This document shows positions 1-6,663 of a DNA stretch of 8,280 bases, piece by piece (the first letter of the stretch is position 1; each line of letters begins with the position of its first letter). Under the pieces are notes generated by a model, which ran no database searches, was not told the origin of the DNA, and saw only the letters and a program-made list of their open reading frames with translations. Source of the DNA: Fidelibacterota bacterium (lineage in GTDB: Bacteria; Fidelibacterota; Marinisomatia; SCGC-AAA003-L08; TS1B11); the NCBI GenBank assembly GCA_022564085.1, contig JADFMC010000082.1, positions 1 to 8,280 of the forward strand, given 5' to 3'. A program made the position numbers and the translations under genes.

Positions 1-1
1 C

Positions 2-1252
2 TACAAAGTAACCCGGCGCGGCAACATAGTGAGTCAGGTCTGCGCTGTGCTCGATCAGCACCAGGACGAATCGGGCATCATCTACTGTATCCGGCGCAAA
101 GATGTGGACCGGCTGTGTGCGGACCTCACCGACAAAGGCTACCGCGTATTGCCCTATCATGCCGGTATGGAAAACAGGGAGCGCAGGATCAACCAGGAGG
201 CCTTCATCCAGGAGCGGGTCAATATTATCATCGCCACTGTGGCGTTCGGTATGGGCATTGATAAGTCCAATGTGCGCTACGTGATTCACGCCGGCATGCC
301 CAAGTCGCTGGAACACTACCAGCAGGAAAGCGGGCGGGCGGGCCGCGACGGCCTCGAGGCTGACTGTATCCTGTTCTATTCGGGCGGCGACTACGGAACC
401 TGGCAGCGAATTATGGGGGAAATGGATCCGGAACCCAAGGAAATTGCCATTGGAAAATTGCAGGATATTTTCAATTTTTGCGCTGGCGTCACCTGCCGGC
501 ACCAGTCGATTCTCAACTATTTTGGCCAGGATCTGGATAGAGCCAACTGCGGCGCCTGTGACGTCTGCCTGGGCGATCTGGACCTCATGGAAGACTCGCT
601 GGTGGCTGCCCAGAAAATTATCTCCTGCATTTTGCGCCTGGACGAGCAGTTCGGCGCGGACTACACGGCCCTGGTGCTGACAGGTTCGCGCGACCAACGA
701 ATCCTGGGGAATGGCCATGACGCGCTGAGCACCTACGGCCTGCTATCAGACTACAAGAAGCGCATTACACGGGACTGGATCGAGCAGCTGGTGGCCCAGG
801 GATACATTCAAAAGAGCGGGGATTTCAACGTCCTGGCGGTCACGACACAAGGAAGGCGTGTCCTGCAAGGAATAGAGACGCCCCGCCTGCTCAAACCGGC
901 AAAGAAACCCGCCCGGGTGTCCAGGGTCGCACAAGCATCGTGGGAAGGTGTCGATAAAGACCTGTTCGAGGCGTTGCGAAAGTTGCGGTGGAAGATTGCG
1001 AAAAGAAAGAGCATGCCGGCCTACATTGTCTTTGGCGACGCCGCGCTACGCGACATGGCCCGGCGACGGCCTGCCACTCCCGAGGAGTTCCTCCAAGTCA
1101 GCGGAGTAGGGAGGCAAAAGAGCAAAGAATACGGCACCGCATTCCTTACTGCCATCAAGGATTATTACCTGGCAAATCCGGTTGAGCTTACCCGGTTCCC
1201 GGAGCAACAGGGTGTATCGAAAACATCCGGTATTGAGGTGACAGATTGGTAA
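2..1252 (+). CDS. recQ: RecQ-family ATP-dependent DNA helicase, C-terminal part (5' end outside the window)
   Basis: This is a 3'-5' DNA helicase that unwinds branched DNA in recombination and repair. The frame is open to the window's left edge, and a GTG at 29 is only an internal codon. Numbering from that GTG as residue 1, the second RecA-like domain comes first. It contains ATVAFGMGID (69-78, motif V) and QQESGRAGRDG (98-108, motif VI with the arginine finger region). The RecQ zinc-binding domain follows with C156, C174, C177 and C180 in the usual C-x17-CxxCxxC spacing. A winged-helix RQC region lies at about 190-285 and an HRDC domain at about 307-380 (MPAYIVFGDAALRDMA, then LQVSGVGRQK). 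Domain order and length match full bacterial RecQ proteins that carry an HRDC domain. The N-terminal Walker A and DExH motifs should lie upstream. The next gene is 383 bp away, so it is probably not in the same operon. Confidence 0.96.
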   Translation, partial: YKVTRRGNIVSQVCAVLDQHQDESGIIYCIRRKDVDRLCADLTDKGYRVLPYHAGMENRERRINQEAFIQERVNIIIATVAFGMGIDKSNVRYVIHAGMPKSLEHYQQESGRAGRDGLEADCILFYSGGDYGTWQRIMGEMDPEPKEIAIGKLQDIFNFCAGVTCRHQSILNYFGQDLDRANCGACDVCLGDLDLMEDSLVAAQKIISCILRLDEQFGADYTALVLTGSRDQRILGNGHDALSTYGLLSDYKKRITRDWIEQLVAQGYIQKSGDFNVLAVTTQGRRVLQGIETPRLLKPAKKPARVSRVAQASWEGVDKDLFEALRKLRWKIAKRKSMPAYIVFGDAALRDMARRRPATPEEFLQVSGVGRQKSKEYGTAFLTAIKDYYLANPVELTRFPEQQGVSKTSGIEVTDW

Positions 1253-1635
1253 TATCCAAGAGCGTACCAAAAATGAACTGCAGAATAAGGTGAGCCCCTG
1301 ATGAGAAAACAACGCGAGGATCGATACCGCTGAAATAGCAGATATCTTTGGCTGCCGGTTGACATTCGATATAGACTAATAAAATCGGGTTCGCTAAGGT
1401 AAAGATACCAGGGGGGGAACACGTTGCCAGGGCATCGCCATGATTGGCCGGGAAATTTACGTCAGGCAAAACTCAGGGGCCTGGGAGCGCTGTTAAGCCT
1501 ACCGTGGTAATCAAGGGGATCATAACTTCACCTGCAGCGAGACACATTCGAGACGCCATTGGGGGGACATCACCAGCGGCGGGAACATGCATGGCGGTAA
1601 GTCCCTATGCCAGGCGCTCCAGCACATAGCAGACA
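1253..1635. other. Intergenic spacer with no convincing gene
   Basis: About 383 bp separate recQ from the VOC gene. GC is near 50% by eye, lower than in the flanking genes. The short ORFs here on both strands lack a good ribosome binding site and have compositionally random translations. I saw no clear intrinsic terminator after recQ and no recognisable riboswitch core. The only signal I can support is a possible sigma-70-like promoter at 1359-1385. The stretch could be a decayed gene, a long leader, or an RNA gene I cannot recognise. Confidence 0.5.
1359..1385 (+). promoter_or_regulatory. Possible sigma-70-type promoter upstream of the VOC gene
   Basis: A perfect -35 hexamer TTGACA (1359-1364) is followed by TAAAAT (1380-1385), which matches the -10 consensus at five of six positions. 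The spacer is only 15 bp, shorter than the preferred 17, so activity is uncertain. It would give a leader of about 240 nt before the VOC gene at 1636. Confidence 0.3.
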
Positions 1636-2079
1636 ATGAAAGCGCATTACCTGGGCCATGTGGTGTTTTATGTGCGGGATTTGACCGTGTCGGGGGCCTT
1701 TTACCGGGACCTGCTGGGCTTTAGCGAAGTAGGATCATGGCCGGGGAGAGCCATGGCCCTCACCGCGGGGCGGACCCATCATGAAATTCTACTCATCGAG
1801 GTGGGTGATGCGCCGGGTCCCCCGCACAACCACCGGCTGGGGCTGTACCATATCGGCATTAAGGTGGGTGATTCGCTGGACGAGCTGCGGGCGGTGCGGG
1901 ACGAGCTGACGGCGGCGGGGGTCCCCATCGAGGGCATGAGCGACCACACGGTGACCCAGAGCCTTTACCTGCGGGACCCGGACGGCAATGAGGTGGAGCT
2001 GTATGTGGATGCCGACCCGGCTATCTGGAAGGACGACCCGGGGGCGGTCATGGCGGCCATCAAGCCGCTTCAGTTATGA
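1636..2079 (+). CDS. VOC superfamily protein (glyoxalase / extradiol dioxygenase-like)
   Basis: This is a 147-residue single-unit vicinal-oxygen-chelate protein, predicted to be a cytoplasmic metal-dependent enzyme. It has the two beta-alpha-beta-beta-beta modules of the fold. The first begins with LGHVVFYVRDL (6-16) and the second with LYHIGIKVGD (70-79). It ends with LYLRDPDGNEVELYVD (110-125), a signature shared with small catechol 2,3-dioxygenase-like proteins. Likely metal ligands are H8, H72 and E121, the two-His-one-carboxylate set of extradiol dioxygenases. H104 and Y111 lie near where those enzymes carry their acid-base His and Tyr. E50 is an alternative ligand of glyoxalase type. 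The substrate cannot be read from sequence. The ATG at 1636 has only a weak Shine-Dalgarno, but the fold starts right after it. It is the first gene of a tightly spaced group reaching 3145. Confidence 0.88.
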   Translation: MKAHYLGHVVFYVRDLTVSGAFYRDLLGFSEVGSWPGRAMALTAGRTHHEILLIEVGDAPGPPHNHRLGLYHIGIKVGDSLDELRAVRDELTAAGVPIEGMSDHTVTQSLYLRDPDGNEVELYVDADPAIWKDDPGAVMAAIKPLQL

Positions 2080-2098
2080 GCATTCATGGAGATAGGGT

Positions 2099-2104
2099 GA
2101 GGAG
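2099..2104 (+). promoter_or_regulatory. Strong ribosome binding site of the 44-residue small ORF
   Basis: GAGGAG sits six bases before the ATG at 2111. It is the best Shine-Dalgarno in this gene group and the main reason for calling the small ORF at 2111-2245. Confidence 0.6.
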
Positions 2105-2110
2105 CGACCT

Positions 2111-2245
2111 ATGATCCAACTGGAAAAATTCCACCGGTTACACGAGGACGGGCGACTTAGCCGTCGCACCAGGAACCTGCTGGGACAGGGAACCGGTGAA
2201 TGGTGGCTGGACGAGGGGCAGACCGGGAAGATGCTTTATGCTTAA
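2111..2245 (+). CDS. Small ORF, 44 residues, unknown function
   Basis: I do not recognise this protein. It starts MIQLEKFHRLHEDGRLSRRT and ends in a segment with paired tryptophans (WWLDEGQTGKMLYA). It is charged, with no signal peptide or membrane helix, so it is probably cytoplasmic. The support for it is the GAGGAG ribosome binding site at ideal spacing, the 31-bp gap after the VOC stop, and its stop codon (2243-2245) overlapping the start of the DUF2784 gene (ATG at 2238) by 8 bp. That overlap suggests translational coupling, and the DUF2784 start itself has only a weak Shine-Dalgarno. It might be a true microprotein, a coupling leader peptide, or a remnant of a longer gene. The frame is too short for statistics to settle this. 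Confidence 0.45.
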   Translation: MIQLEKFHRLHEDGRLSRRTRNLLGQGTGEWWLDEGQTGKMLYA

Positions 2246-2690
2246 GTCCCACCTGCTGCCCCTGCTATCGGACCTGGTGGTAGCGGTCCACCTGGGATAT
2301 GCCGCCTTCGTGCTGGTGGGTTTAGTCCTGATTTTGATGGGGGCGGTGTTTCGGTGGCACTGGATTCGCCAGCGGGCCTTCCGCTGGGTGCACCTGGGTT
2401 GCATCGGTCTGGTGGCCGTCGAGGCCATCGTGGGGCAGAGCTGCCCGTTGACGCTCCTGGAAAACTGGCTGCTGACGGTATCAGGGCAAGCCGGTTATGG
2501 GCGCTCCTTCATTGGGCACCTGCTATACGAGCTGCTCTACTACGACCTCGCTCCCTGGATTTTTACGGTGGCCTACGTCGGTCTGGCGCTCCTTACGGCC
2601 CTGACCCTGGTGCTTGTGCCACCCACTCGGCGGACACGAGCAGTGGCCTCCATGACATCTGTAATGAACGAAATAAACAATCCCATATAA
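2238..2690 (+). CDS. DUF2784 family membrane protein
   Basis: This 150-residue inner-membrane protein has about four predicted helices: roughly 8-37, 48-67, 90-103 (weak, possibly re-entrant) and 106-127. It matches the DUF2784 pattern as I recall it: an N-terminal LLSDLVVAVHLGYAAFVLVG segment, then RWVHLGC, then VEAIVGQSCPLTLLENWL with the conserved CPLT-xx-E motif (69-75), then a Gly/Tyr stretch followed by FIGHLLYELLYYD. The function of the family is not established. I chose the ATG at 2238 over the in-frame GTG at 2196, because family members begin just before the first helix and the extra 14 residues are not membrane-like. It overlaps the small ORF by 8 bp and lies 14 bp before the NTF2-like gene, so all are probably co-transcribed. 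Confidence 0.85.
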   Translation: MLKSHLLPLLSDLVVAVHLGYAAFVLVGLVLILMGAVFRWHWIRQRAFRWVHLGCIGLVAVEAIVGQSCPLTLLENWLLTVSGQAGYGRSFIGHLLYELLYYDLAPWIFTVAYVGLALLTALTLVLVPPTRRTRAVASMTSVMNEINNPI

Positions 2691-2704
2691 TCGAGGAGAC
2701 ATCC

Positions 2705-3145
2705 ATGGGACGATTCATTGACATCGGCAAGGCCTTCGAGGCGGCCCTGTTCAGCGGCGACCAGGAGGCGATCAGGCAGACCATGCACCCTGACATGGCC
2801 TATGAAATGTTGGGCCGGCCTCCCCTGGGCGGGCGATTCGAAGGCCGGGAGCAAGTGATCGCTTCCTTCGAGAATCGCGAAGTGGGCCTGGGGCCGGGCT
2901 TCGAATATGAGCAGATCAGCCGGGACTGGTCCGAGGATGCAGCCAGCGGCAAAGTGTTCGTGGAGATCTACGAGAAGTCCTGGCTGGCGAAATACCCCGA
3001 CGACCTGCTGATCGTGCGCACCTGCTCGGTACTGACATTCAAGGACGGCAAGATCATCAGTATCATCGACTACACCGACAGCCAGGCTTACGCCGAGTTC
3101 AAGGAGCGACACGCGGCCGATATACCCAAATTCGCCAAGGGATAA
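2705..3145 (+). CDS. NTF2-like / SnoaL-like domain protein
   Basis: This 146-residue soluble protein has the cone-shaped NTF2-like fold. An N-terminal helix, IGKAFEAALFSGDQEAIRQTMHPDMAYEM (7-35), leads into a curved sheet. The closing segment SVLTFKDGKIISIIDYTDSQAYAEF (108-132) is typical of SnoaL, ketosteroid-isomerase-like and limonene-epoxide-hydrolase-like members, including the DGKI turn and the acidic DYTDS. Family members act as small-molecule isomerases, cyclases or hydrolases, or as binding domains. The reaction here is unknown. GAGGAG (2693-2698) six bases before ATG 2705 fixes the start; a longer in-frame reading from 2354 only traverses the DUF2784 gene. It is the last gene of the VOC/DUF2784 group. 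Confidence 0.82.
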   Translation: MGRFIDIGKAFEAALFSGDQEAIRQTMHPDMAYEMLGRPPLGGRFEGREQVIASFENREVGLGPGFEYEQISRDWSEDAASGKVFVEIYEKSWLAKYPDDLLIVRTCSVLTFKDGKIISIIDYTDSQAYAEFKERHAADIPKFAKG

Positions 3146-3198
3146 TACGATGAATCTCTGGAACTAAGCGCAGAACAAGGTGTTAATTTCCTAGTCCC

Positions 3199-3528
3199 AT
3201 GCGGAATCTGGTCACCACAATCGCCCTTGGTGCTGTCATGTTTTACACCGTGGCCCCTTTCCTGTTGGACATGCACCGCCACTGCCTGGGGCATGATTGG
3301 GACTTGACCGTTACCATGCCCTGGCAGGAGCAGTCCGACCACGGTGTCCACCATCAGGACTGCAACTGGGTGCGGGGTACCAGGGACCAGCAGGCCGTCC
3401 TGGCCCAGTTAGCCGGCACCGTCGCGGCCAGATGGAATTCCCCCTGGCTGGCGGCTCCGGTGGTTCACCTGACCGGTAGCTCCTATCCTATCTTTGCAGG
3501 CCGCGCCCCACCGTCGATTCTCCTCTAG
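3199..3528 (+). CDS. Small His/Cys-rich exported or membrane-anchored protein, probable metal-cluster accessory
   Basis: This is a 109-residue protein that I cannot assign to a named family. A hydrophobic N-terminus (about 4-23, signal peptide or anchor) is followed by potential metal ligands in two groups: H26, H28, C29, H32 and then H48, H51, H52, C55. A second moderately hydrophobic stretch (83-100) precedes the tail GRAPPSILL. A C-terminal Arg-x-Pro-Pro motif with His/Cys upstream resembles small DUF2946-like proteins seen near metal transporters, but that comparison is from memory. It lies 66 bp before the barrel gene in the same direction, so a role in periplasmic metal handling is a reasonable inference. 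The ATG at 3199 lacks a good Shine-Dalgarno. The next in-frame ATG (3238, residue 14) would cut the signal sequence. Confidence 0.6.
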   Translation: MRNLVTTIALGAVMFYTVAPFLLDMHRHCLGHDWDLTVTMPWQEQSDHGVHHQDCNWVRGTRDQQAVLAQLAGTVAARWNSPWLAAPVVHLTGSSYPIFAGRAPPSILL

Positions 3529-3593
3529 ACTCCCGGAGCGGTTAAGTCCGGTCCCTTTCACTGAACGCACCACTCACTCCATGAGGAAAATGA

Positions 3594-4787
3594 ATGAACG
3601 TGCATACGGCGCGGTCTTTAATAATTGCGGTTTTATTTACGGGCTATCTCTCGGCGCAGGGGATAGCCGTCCAGCCCCGGTATGCCGACTTATCTTTGAG
3701 CAGTCTGTTCTCCAGCGGTTGGTCTTCGGCCGCAGCTGAAGAGCTGCTTGCGTTGCAAGGGGGCGCCCACGACCCCAACAAGCGGGGCTTTACGGTGCAA
3801 AATGTTGAACTTTCCTTGATGGGGGCCGTCGACCCGTTCCTGCGCGGTGAGGCCCACCTGATCTTCCAGATCGATGCGCAGGGCGAATCCATCTTTGAGT
3901 TGGAGGAGGCCTTTCTCACCACCCAGACCCTGCCTTTCGGGCTGCAAGTGAAGGCCGGGACCTACTTCACTGAATTTGGCCGCCTCAATCCCCAGCACCC
4001 CCACAGCTGGTCCTACGTGGATCAGCCGGTGATCAACACCCGCATGTTCGGCGGTGACGGCCTGCGGGGACCGGGCGTCCGGGTGGCGTGGCTCTCACCG
4101 CTGCCGTGGTATGCCGAACTGTTTCTGGGCCTCCAGAACGCCAACGGCGAGACGGCGGTGAGTTTTCTGAACAGCCCTGAGGAAGATCGATTTTTGGGCC
4201 GCCCTCTAGTCGATCGGGAGCTAGAGTCCATGGCCGATTTGCTCCGGTCGGCCCGGTGGCTCAACTCTTTGAGCATCGGTGAGGAAACCACGGTGAACCT
4301 CGGCGTCTCGGCCCTATGGGGACCCAACCGCACCGGCGAGGAAGGGAAAACGGCCATCTACGGTGGGGACCTCTACTTGAAGTGGCAGCCTCTGGCCAAC
4401 GATCAAGGCTGGCCCTTTGTGGCGCTGCAGGGCGAGCTGATGCACCGAAACTATTTGGCGGCCGATAGTTCGGAACCATTCATCGGTAACCCGCAAACCC
4501 TCACCGATATCGGCGGGTACCTCCAGGTTCAGTGGGGTCTCAAGCGCGGTTGGGTGGCTGGGATGCGCTATGAATCGGCCACCGGATCGGGCAAGGACGG
4601 CGATGATCCCCTGCGTGACCAGCGCACGCGGGTGGCAGGCAACCTGACTTACTACCCATCCGAATTTTCCAAGGTGCGGCTGCAGCTTAACCTGGACAGT
4701 GCCCGGTTTTTGGATCAGGACAATGCCTGGGGCCTGTGGCTCCAGTATGAGTTTCTCCTGGGCCGGCACGCAGGACACAAATTTTAA
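3594..4787 (+). CDS. Outer-membrane beta-barrel protein (porin-like) of a metal-uptake cluster
   Basis: This 397-residue protein has an N-terminal signal sequence (about 1-22, with cleavage likely after LSAQ). The body alternates hydrophobic and polar residues as in transmembrane beta strands, for example VQNVELSLMGAVDPFLRGEAHLIFQID and GVRVAWLSPLPWYAELFLGLQNA. It ends in Phe (HAGHKF), the usual outer-membrane assembly signal. No TonB box or plug domain is visible, so it reads as a passive channel of about 16 strands rather than a TonB-dependent receptor. A conserved-looking patch, TYFTEFGRLNPQHPHSW (123-139), holds two His and may face the pore. GAGG at 3583-3586 supports ATG 3594. The gene sits 11 bp before the substrate-binding-protein gene, so co-transcription is very likely, and it may admit the same metal. 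The substrate is inferred from neighbours only. Confidence 0.82.
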   Translation: MNVHTARSLIIAVLFTGYLSAQGIAVQPRYADLSLSSLFSSGWSSAAAEELLALQGGAHDPNKRGFTVQNVELSLMGAVDPFLRGEAHLIFQIDAQGESIFELEEAFLTTQTLPFGLQVKAGTYFTEFGRLNPQHPHSWSYVDQPVINTRMFGGDGLRGPGVRVAWLSPLPWYAELFLGLQNANGETAVSFLNSPEEDRFLGRPLVDRELESMADLLRSARWLNSLSIGEETTVNLGVSALWGPNRTGEEGKTAIYGGDLYLKWQPLANDQGWPFVALQGELMHRNYLAADSSEPFIGNPQTLTDIGGYLQVQWGLKRGWVAGMRYESATGSGKDGDDPLRDQRTRVAGNLTYYPSEFSKVRLQLNLDSARFLDQDNAWGLWLQYEFLLGRHAGHKF

Positions 4788-4798
4788 GGAATAGTGAT

Positions 4799-5836
4799 AT
4801 GAAAGTTTTCAATGCGCAAGCCCTGTTGATGGGAATCTTGATTCTGCTGACTGCCGGTCCCGCTGCCGGGAAAAAGCTGCAGATCGTCACCACCACCACC
4901 GACCTGAAGGCCATTGCCCAGGCCGTGGGTGGCGCATATGTGTCGGTCAACAGCATCAGTTCCGGGCGGCAAGACCCCCATTTCATCGATGCCAAACCGA
5001 GCTACATGCTCAAGTTGCGCAAGGCTGACCTGTTCATCCGTATCGGCCTGGAGTTGGAGCAAGGCTGGGAACGGCTGATCCTGGAGGGCTCCCGCAACCG
5101 CTCCATCCTCCTCGGCAGCCGGGGGCACCTGGACGCCTCGGCCGGCATACGGCGCCTGGAAGTGCCCACCGGGGCGCTGGACCGGTCCATGGGAGATGTG
5201 CATCCTCTGGGCAATCCCCACTATTGGCTGGACCCCTACAATGCCCGCATTATCGCCGGCACGATCGCCCGGCGCCTGGGGGAGCTCGACCCCGAGCATG
5301 AAGATGAGTATGCCCGGTCGGCGGCGTCGTTTGGCCGGCAAGTGGATATAGCCATGTTTGGCAGCGCCCTTCAGGAAGGGGAGGATTCTGAAGGGCTGTG
5401 GCAACGCCAGCATGACGGGAACCTGGACCCCGGGTTTGGGGGACAGTCCGACACCGGTGAGGCCCGGGGCTGGCAGGCCAAAATGGCGCCCTTCCGGGGG
5501 GTGAAGGTGGTGACCTATCACCGCAGTTGGTCCTATTTCCTGGAGCGGTTCGGGCTGGTTGCCGCGGGTGAGCTGGAGGCCAAGCCAGGAATTTCGCCCA
5601 GCCCGGGGCATCTGAAGAACCTCATCGAGACCATGCGGGCGCAACAGGTGCCGATCATTATCGTGGCCTCCTTTAAGGGGGATAAGGCGCCTAACCTGGT
5701 GGCATCCAAGACCGGCGCCACGGTGGTGAAAGTGCCCTATTCCGTGGGCGGCAACGAACAGGCCGGCGATTATATCGCCATGATGGACCAGCTGGTCACC
5801 CGAATTTCCACGGCCTTAACCCGATCATCACTGTAG
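4799..5836 (+). CDS. Metal ABC transporter substrate-binding protein (ZnuA/TroA cluster A-I)
   Basis: This is a 345-residue periplasmic binding protein that captures Zn2+ or Mn2+ for import. The signal peptide covers about residues 1-24, with no lipobox Cys, so it is probably soluble. The mature start LQIVTTTTDLKAIAQAVGG is typical of the family. Three His ligands are visible: H61 (RQDPHFIDAKP), H141 (GNPHYWLDP) and H241 (VTYHRSWSYF). ELEAKPGISPSPGHL (258-272) is the usual post-ligand segment. The fourth ligand is less clear. Where relatives often have an aromatic-Asp near residues 292-294, this protein has FKGD (292-295). There is no His-rich loop like that of E. coli ZnuA, so zinc versus manganese stays open. 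The stop codon region of the barrel gene doubles as the AAGGA site (4786-4790). Its own stop (5834-5836) overlaps the AGGAGG of the permease gene. Confidence 0.93.
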   Translation: MKVFNAQALLMGILILLTAGPAAGKKLQIVTTTTDLKAIAQAVGGAYVSVNSISSGRQDPHFIDAKPSYMLKLRKADLFIRIGLELEQGWERLILEGSRNRSILLGSRGHLDASAGIRRLEVPTGALDRSMGDVHPLGNPHYWLDPYNARIIAGTIARRLGELDPEHEDEYARSAASFGRQVDIAMFGSALQEGEDSEGLWQRQHDGNLDPGFGGQSDTGEARGWQAKMAPFRGVKVVTYHRSWSYFLERFGLVAAGELEAKPGISPSPGHLKNLIETMRAQQVPIIIVASFKGDKAPNLVASKTGATVVKVPYSVGGNEQAGDYIAMMDQLVTRISTALTRSSL

Positions 5837-5840
5837 GAGG
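5835..5840 (+). promoter_or_regulatory. Consensus ribosome binding site of the permease, overlapping the upstream stop codon
   Basis: AGGAGG shares its first two bases with the TAG stop of the binding-protein gene and lies four bases before ATG 5845. Such spacing indicates one transcript with coupled translation. Confidence 0.75.
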
Positions 5841-5844
5841 CCCC

Positions 5845-6663
5845 ATGATTGATCTGCTATTCTGGCCCTTCATGGCGACCCTGGTGATCTCCAGTATCCA
5901 TGTTTACCTGGGGCTGCACGTGGTGATCCGGGGGGTTATCTTCGTCGATCTGGCACTGGCTCAAATGGCGGCAGTGGGAGCGACGGTCGGTTTTCTCCTG
6001 GGGCTGGAACCGGGTACTATTCCGGCTTATCTTACGGCCCTGGCCTTTACCTTGCTGGGGGCGGTGCTGTTCACCTTCACCAGAGATAGAAAGACCGGCA
6101 TTCCCCAAGAGGCCATCATCGGCATCACCTACGTGGTGGCGGCCGCCGTCATGGTTCTACTGTTGAGCAAAGCGCCTGAAGGGGGCGAGCACATCAAGGC
6201 CCTCATGGTGGGCAGCATTCTGTTCGTCACGCCTAAAATGGTGGCGGCCACTTTCATGCTGTTCGCCGCTATCGGGGTGATTCTTTTTCTTCTGCGCCAT
6301 AAGTTCCTGGAGGTGTCAAAGTCGTATCATGACCCTGAGCAGATGGGTCAGAATCGGCGCTGGGATTTCCTGTTTTATCTCCTTTTTGGGCTGGTGGTTA
6401 CCAGCGCCGTACAGATCGTGGGGATTCTCCTGGTTTTCTCGTACCTGATTGTCCCGGCTGTGGCGGCCATGCTGTTTTACCAGACCTGGCGTTCCCGGCT
6501 AGTGTTCGGCTGGCTGTTCAGCGTGGTGGTCTCCCTACTGGGGATGGCCCTGTCCATCTGGATGGACATCCCCACCGGTGCGGCCATTGTAGCCACTTTT
6601 GGGGGGTTACTGGTGCTCTGCGCCGCCGGCAGGCTGGTCCTGGGCGGGGGAGTGGCGGGCTAG
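5845..6663 (+). CDS. Metal ABC transporter permease, ABC-3 (ZnuB/TroC) family
   Basis: This 272-residue inner-membrane channel subunit dimerises and passes Zn2+ or Mn2+ from the binding protein to the cytosol. About eight hydrophobic helices are visible. Family landmarks are VIRGVIFVDLALAQMAAVGA (27-46, equivalent to the GISFLGDALSHA region of ZnuB) and VGILLVFSYLIVPAVAAML (192-210), the conserved late helix with Pro204. EAIIGITYVVAAAVMVLL (89-106) and HIKALMVGSILFV (116-128) are also typical. The FVDLALAQ variant marks a subgroup apart from classical ZnuB. The start is fixed by AGGAGG at 5835-5840. No ATP-binding partner follows: the next gene lies on the opposite strand and overlaps this one's last 57 bp. 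Confidence 0.93.
   Translation: MIDLLFWPFMATLVISSIHVYLGLHVVIRGVIFVDLALAQMAAVGATVGFLLGLEPGTIPAYLTALAFTLLGAVLFTFTRDRKTGIPQEAIIGITYVVAAAVMVLLLSKAPEGGEHIKALMVGSILFVTPKMVAATFMLFAAIGVILFLLRHKFLEVSKSYHDPEQMGQNRRWDFLFYLLFGLVVTSAVQIVGILLVFSYLIVPAVAAMLFYQTWRSRLVFGWLFSVVVSLLGMALSIWMDIPTGAAIVATFGGLLVLCAAGRLVLGGGVAG

Noticed and set aside
29..31. GTG as the start codon of the RecQ gene
   Set aside because: The same frame is open to the window's edge and the upstream codons read as helicase sequence. The first helicase domain would be missing if the gene began here.
1444..1629. 61-codon plus-strand ORF in the spacer before the VOC gene
   Set aside because: No Shine-Dalgarno, low-complexity Gly/Ala/Thr-rich translation and no recognisable motif.
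2076..2114. 12-codon ORF linking the VOC stop and the small ORF start with overlaps at both ends
   Set aside because: The double overlap is curious, but the ORF is too short and has no separate ribosome binding site, so it is likely chance.
2573..3112. 179-codon open frame on the minus strand
   Set aside because: It is antisense to the DUF2784 and NTF2-like genes, which have clear family signatures and ribosome binding sites.
4784..5644. 286-codon open frame on the minus strand
   Set aside because: It lies wholly antisense to the binding-protein gene, has no ribosome binding site, and its translation shows no domain. It is explained by GC-rich codon bias of the real gene.
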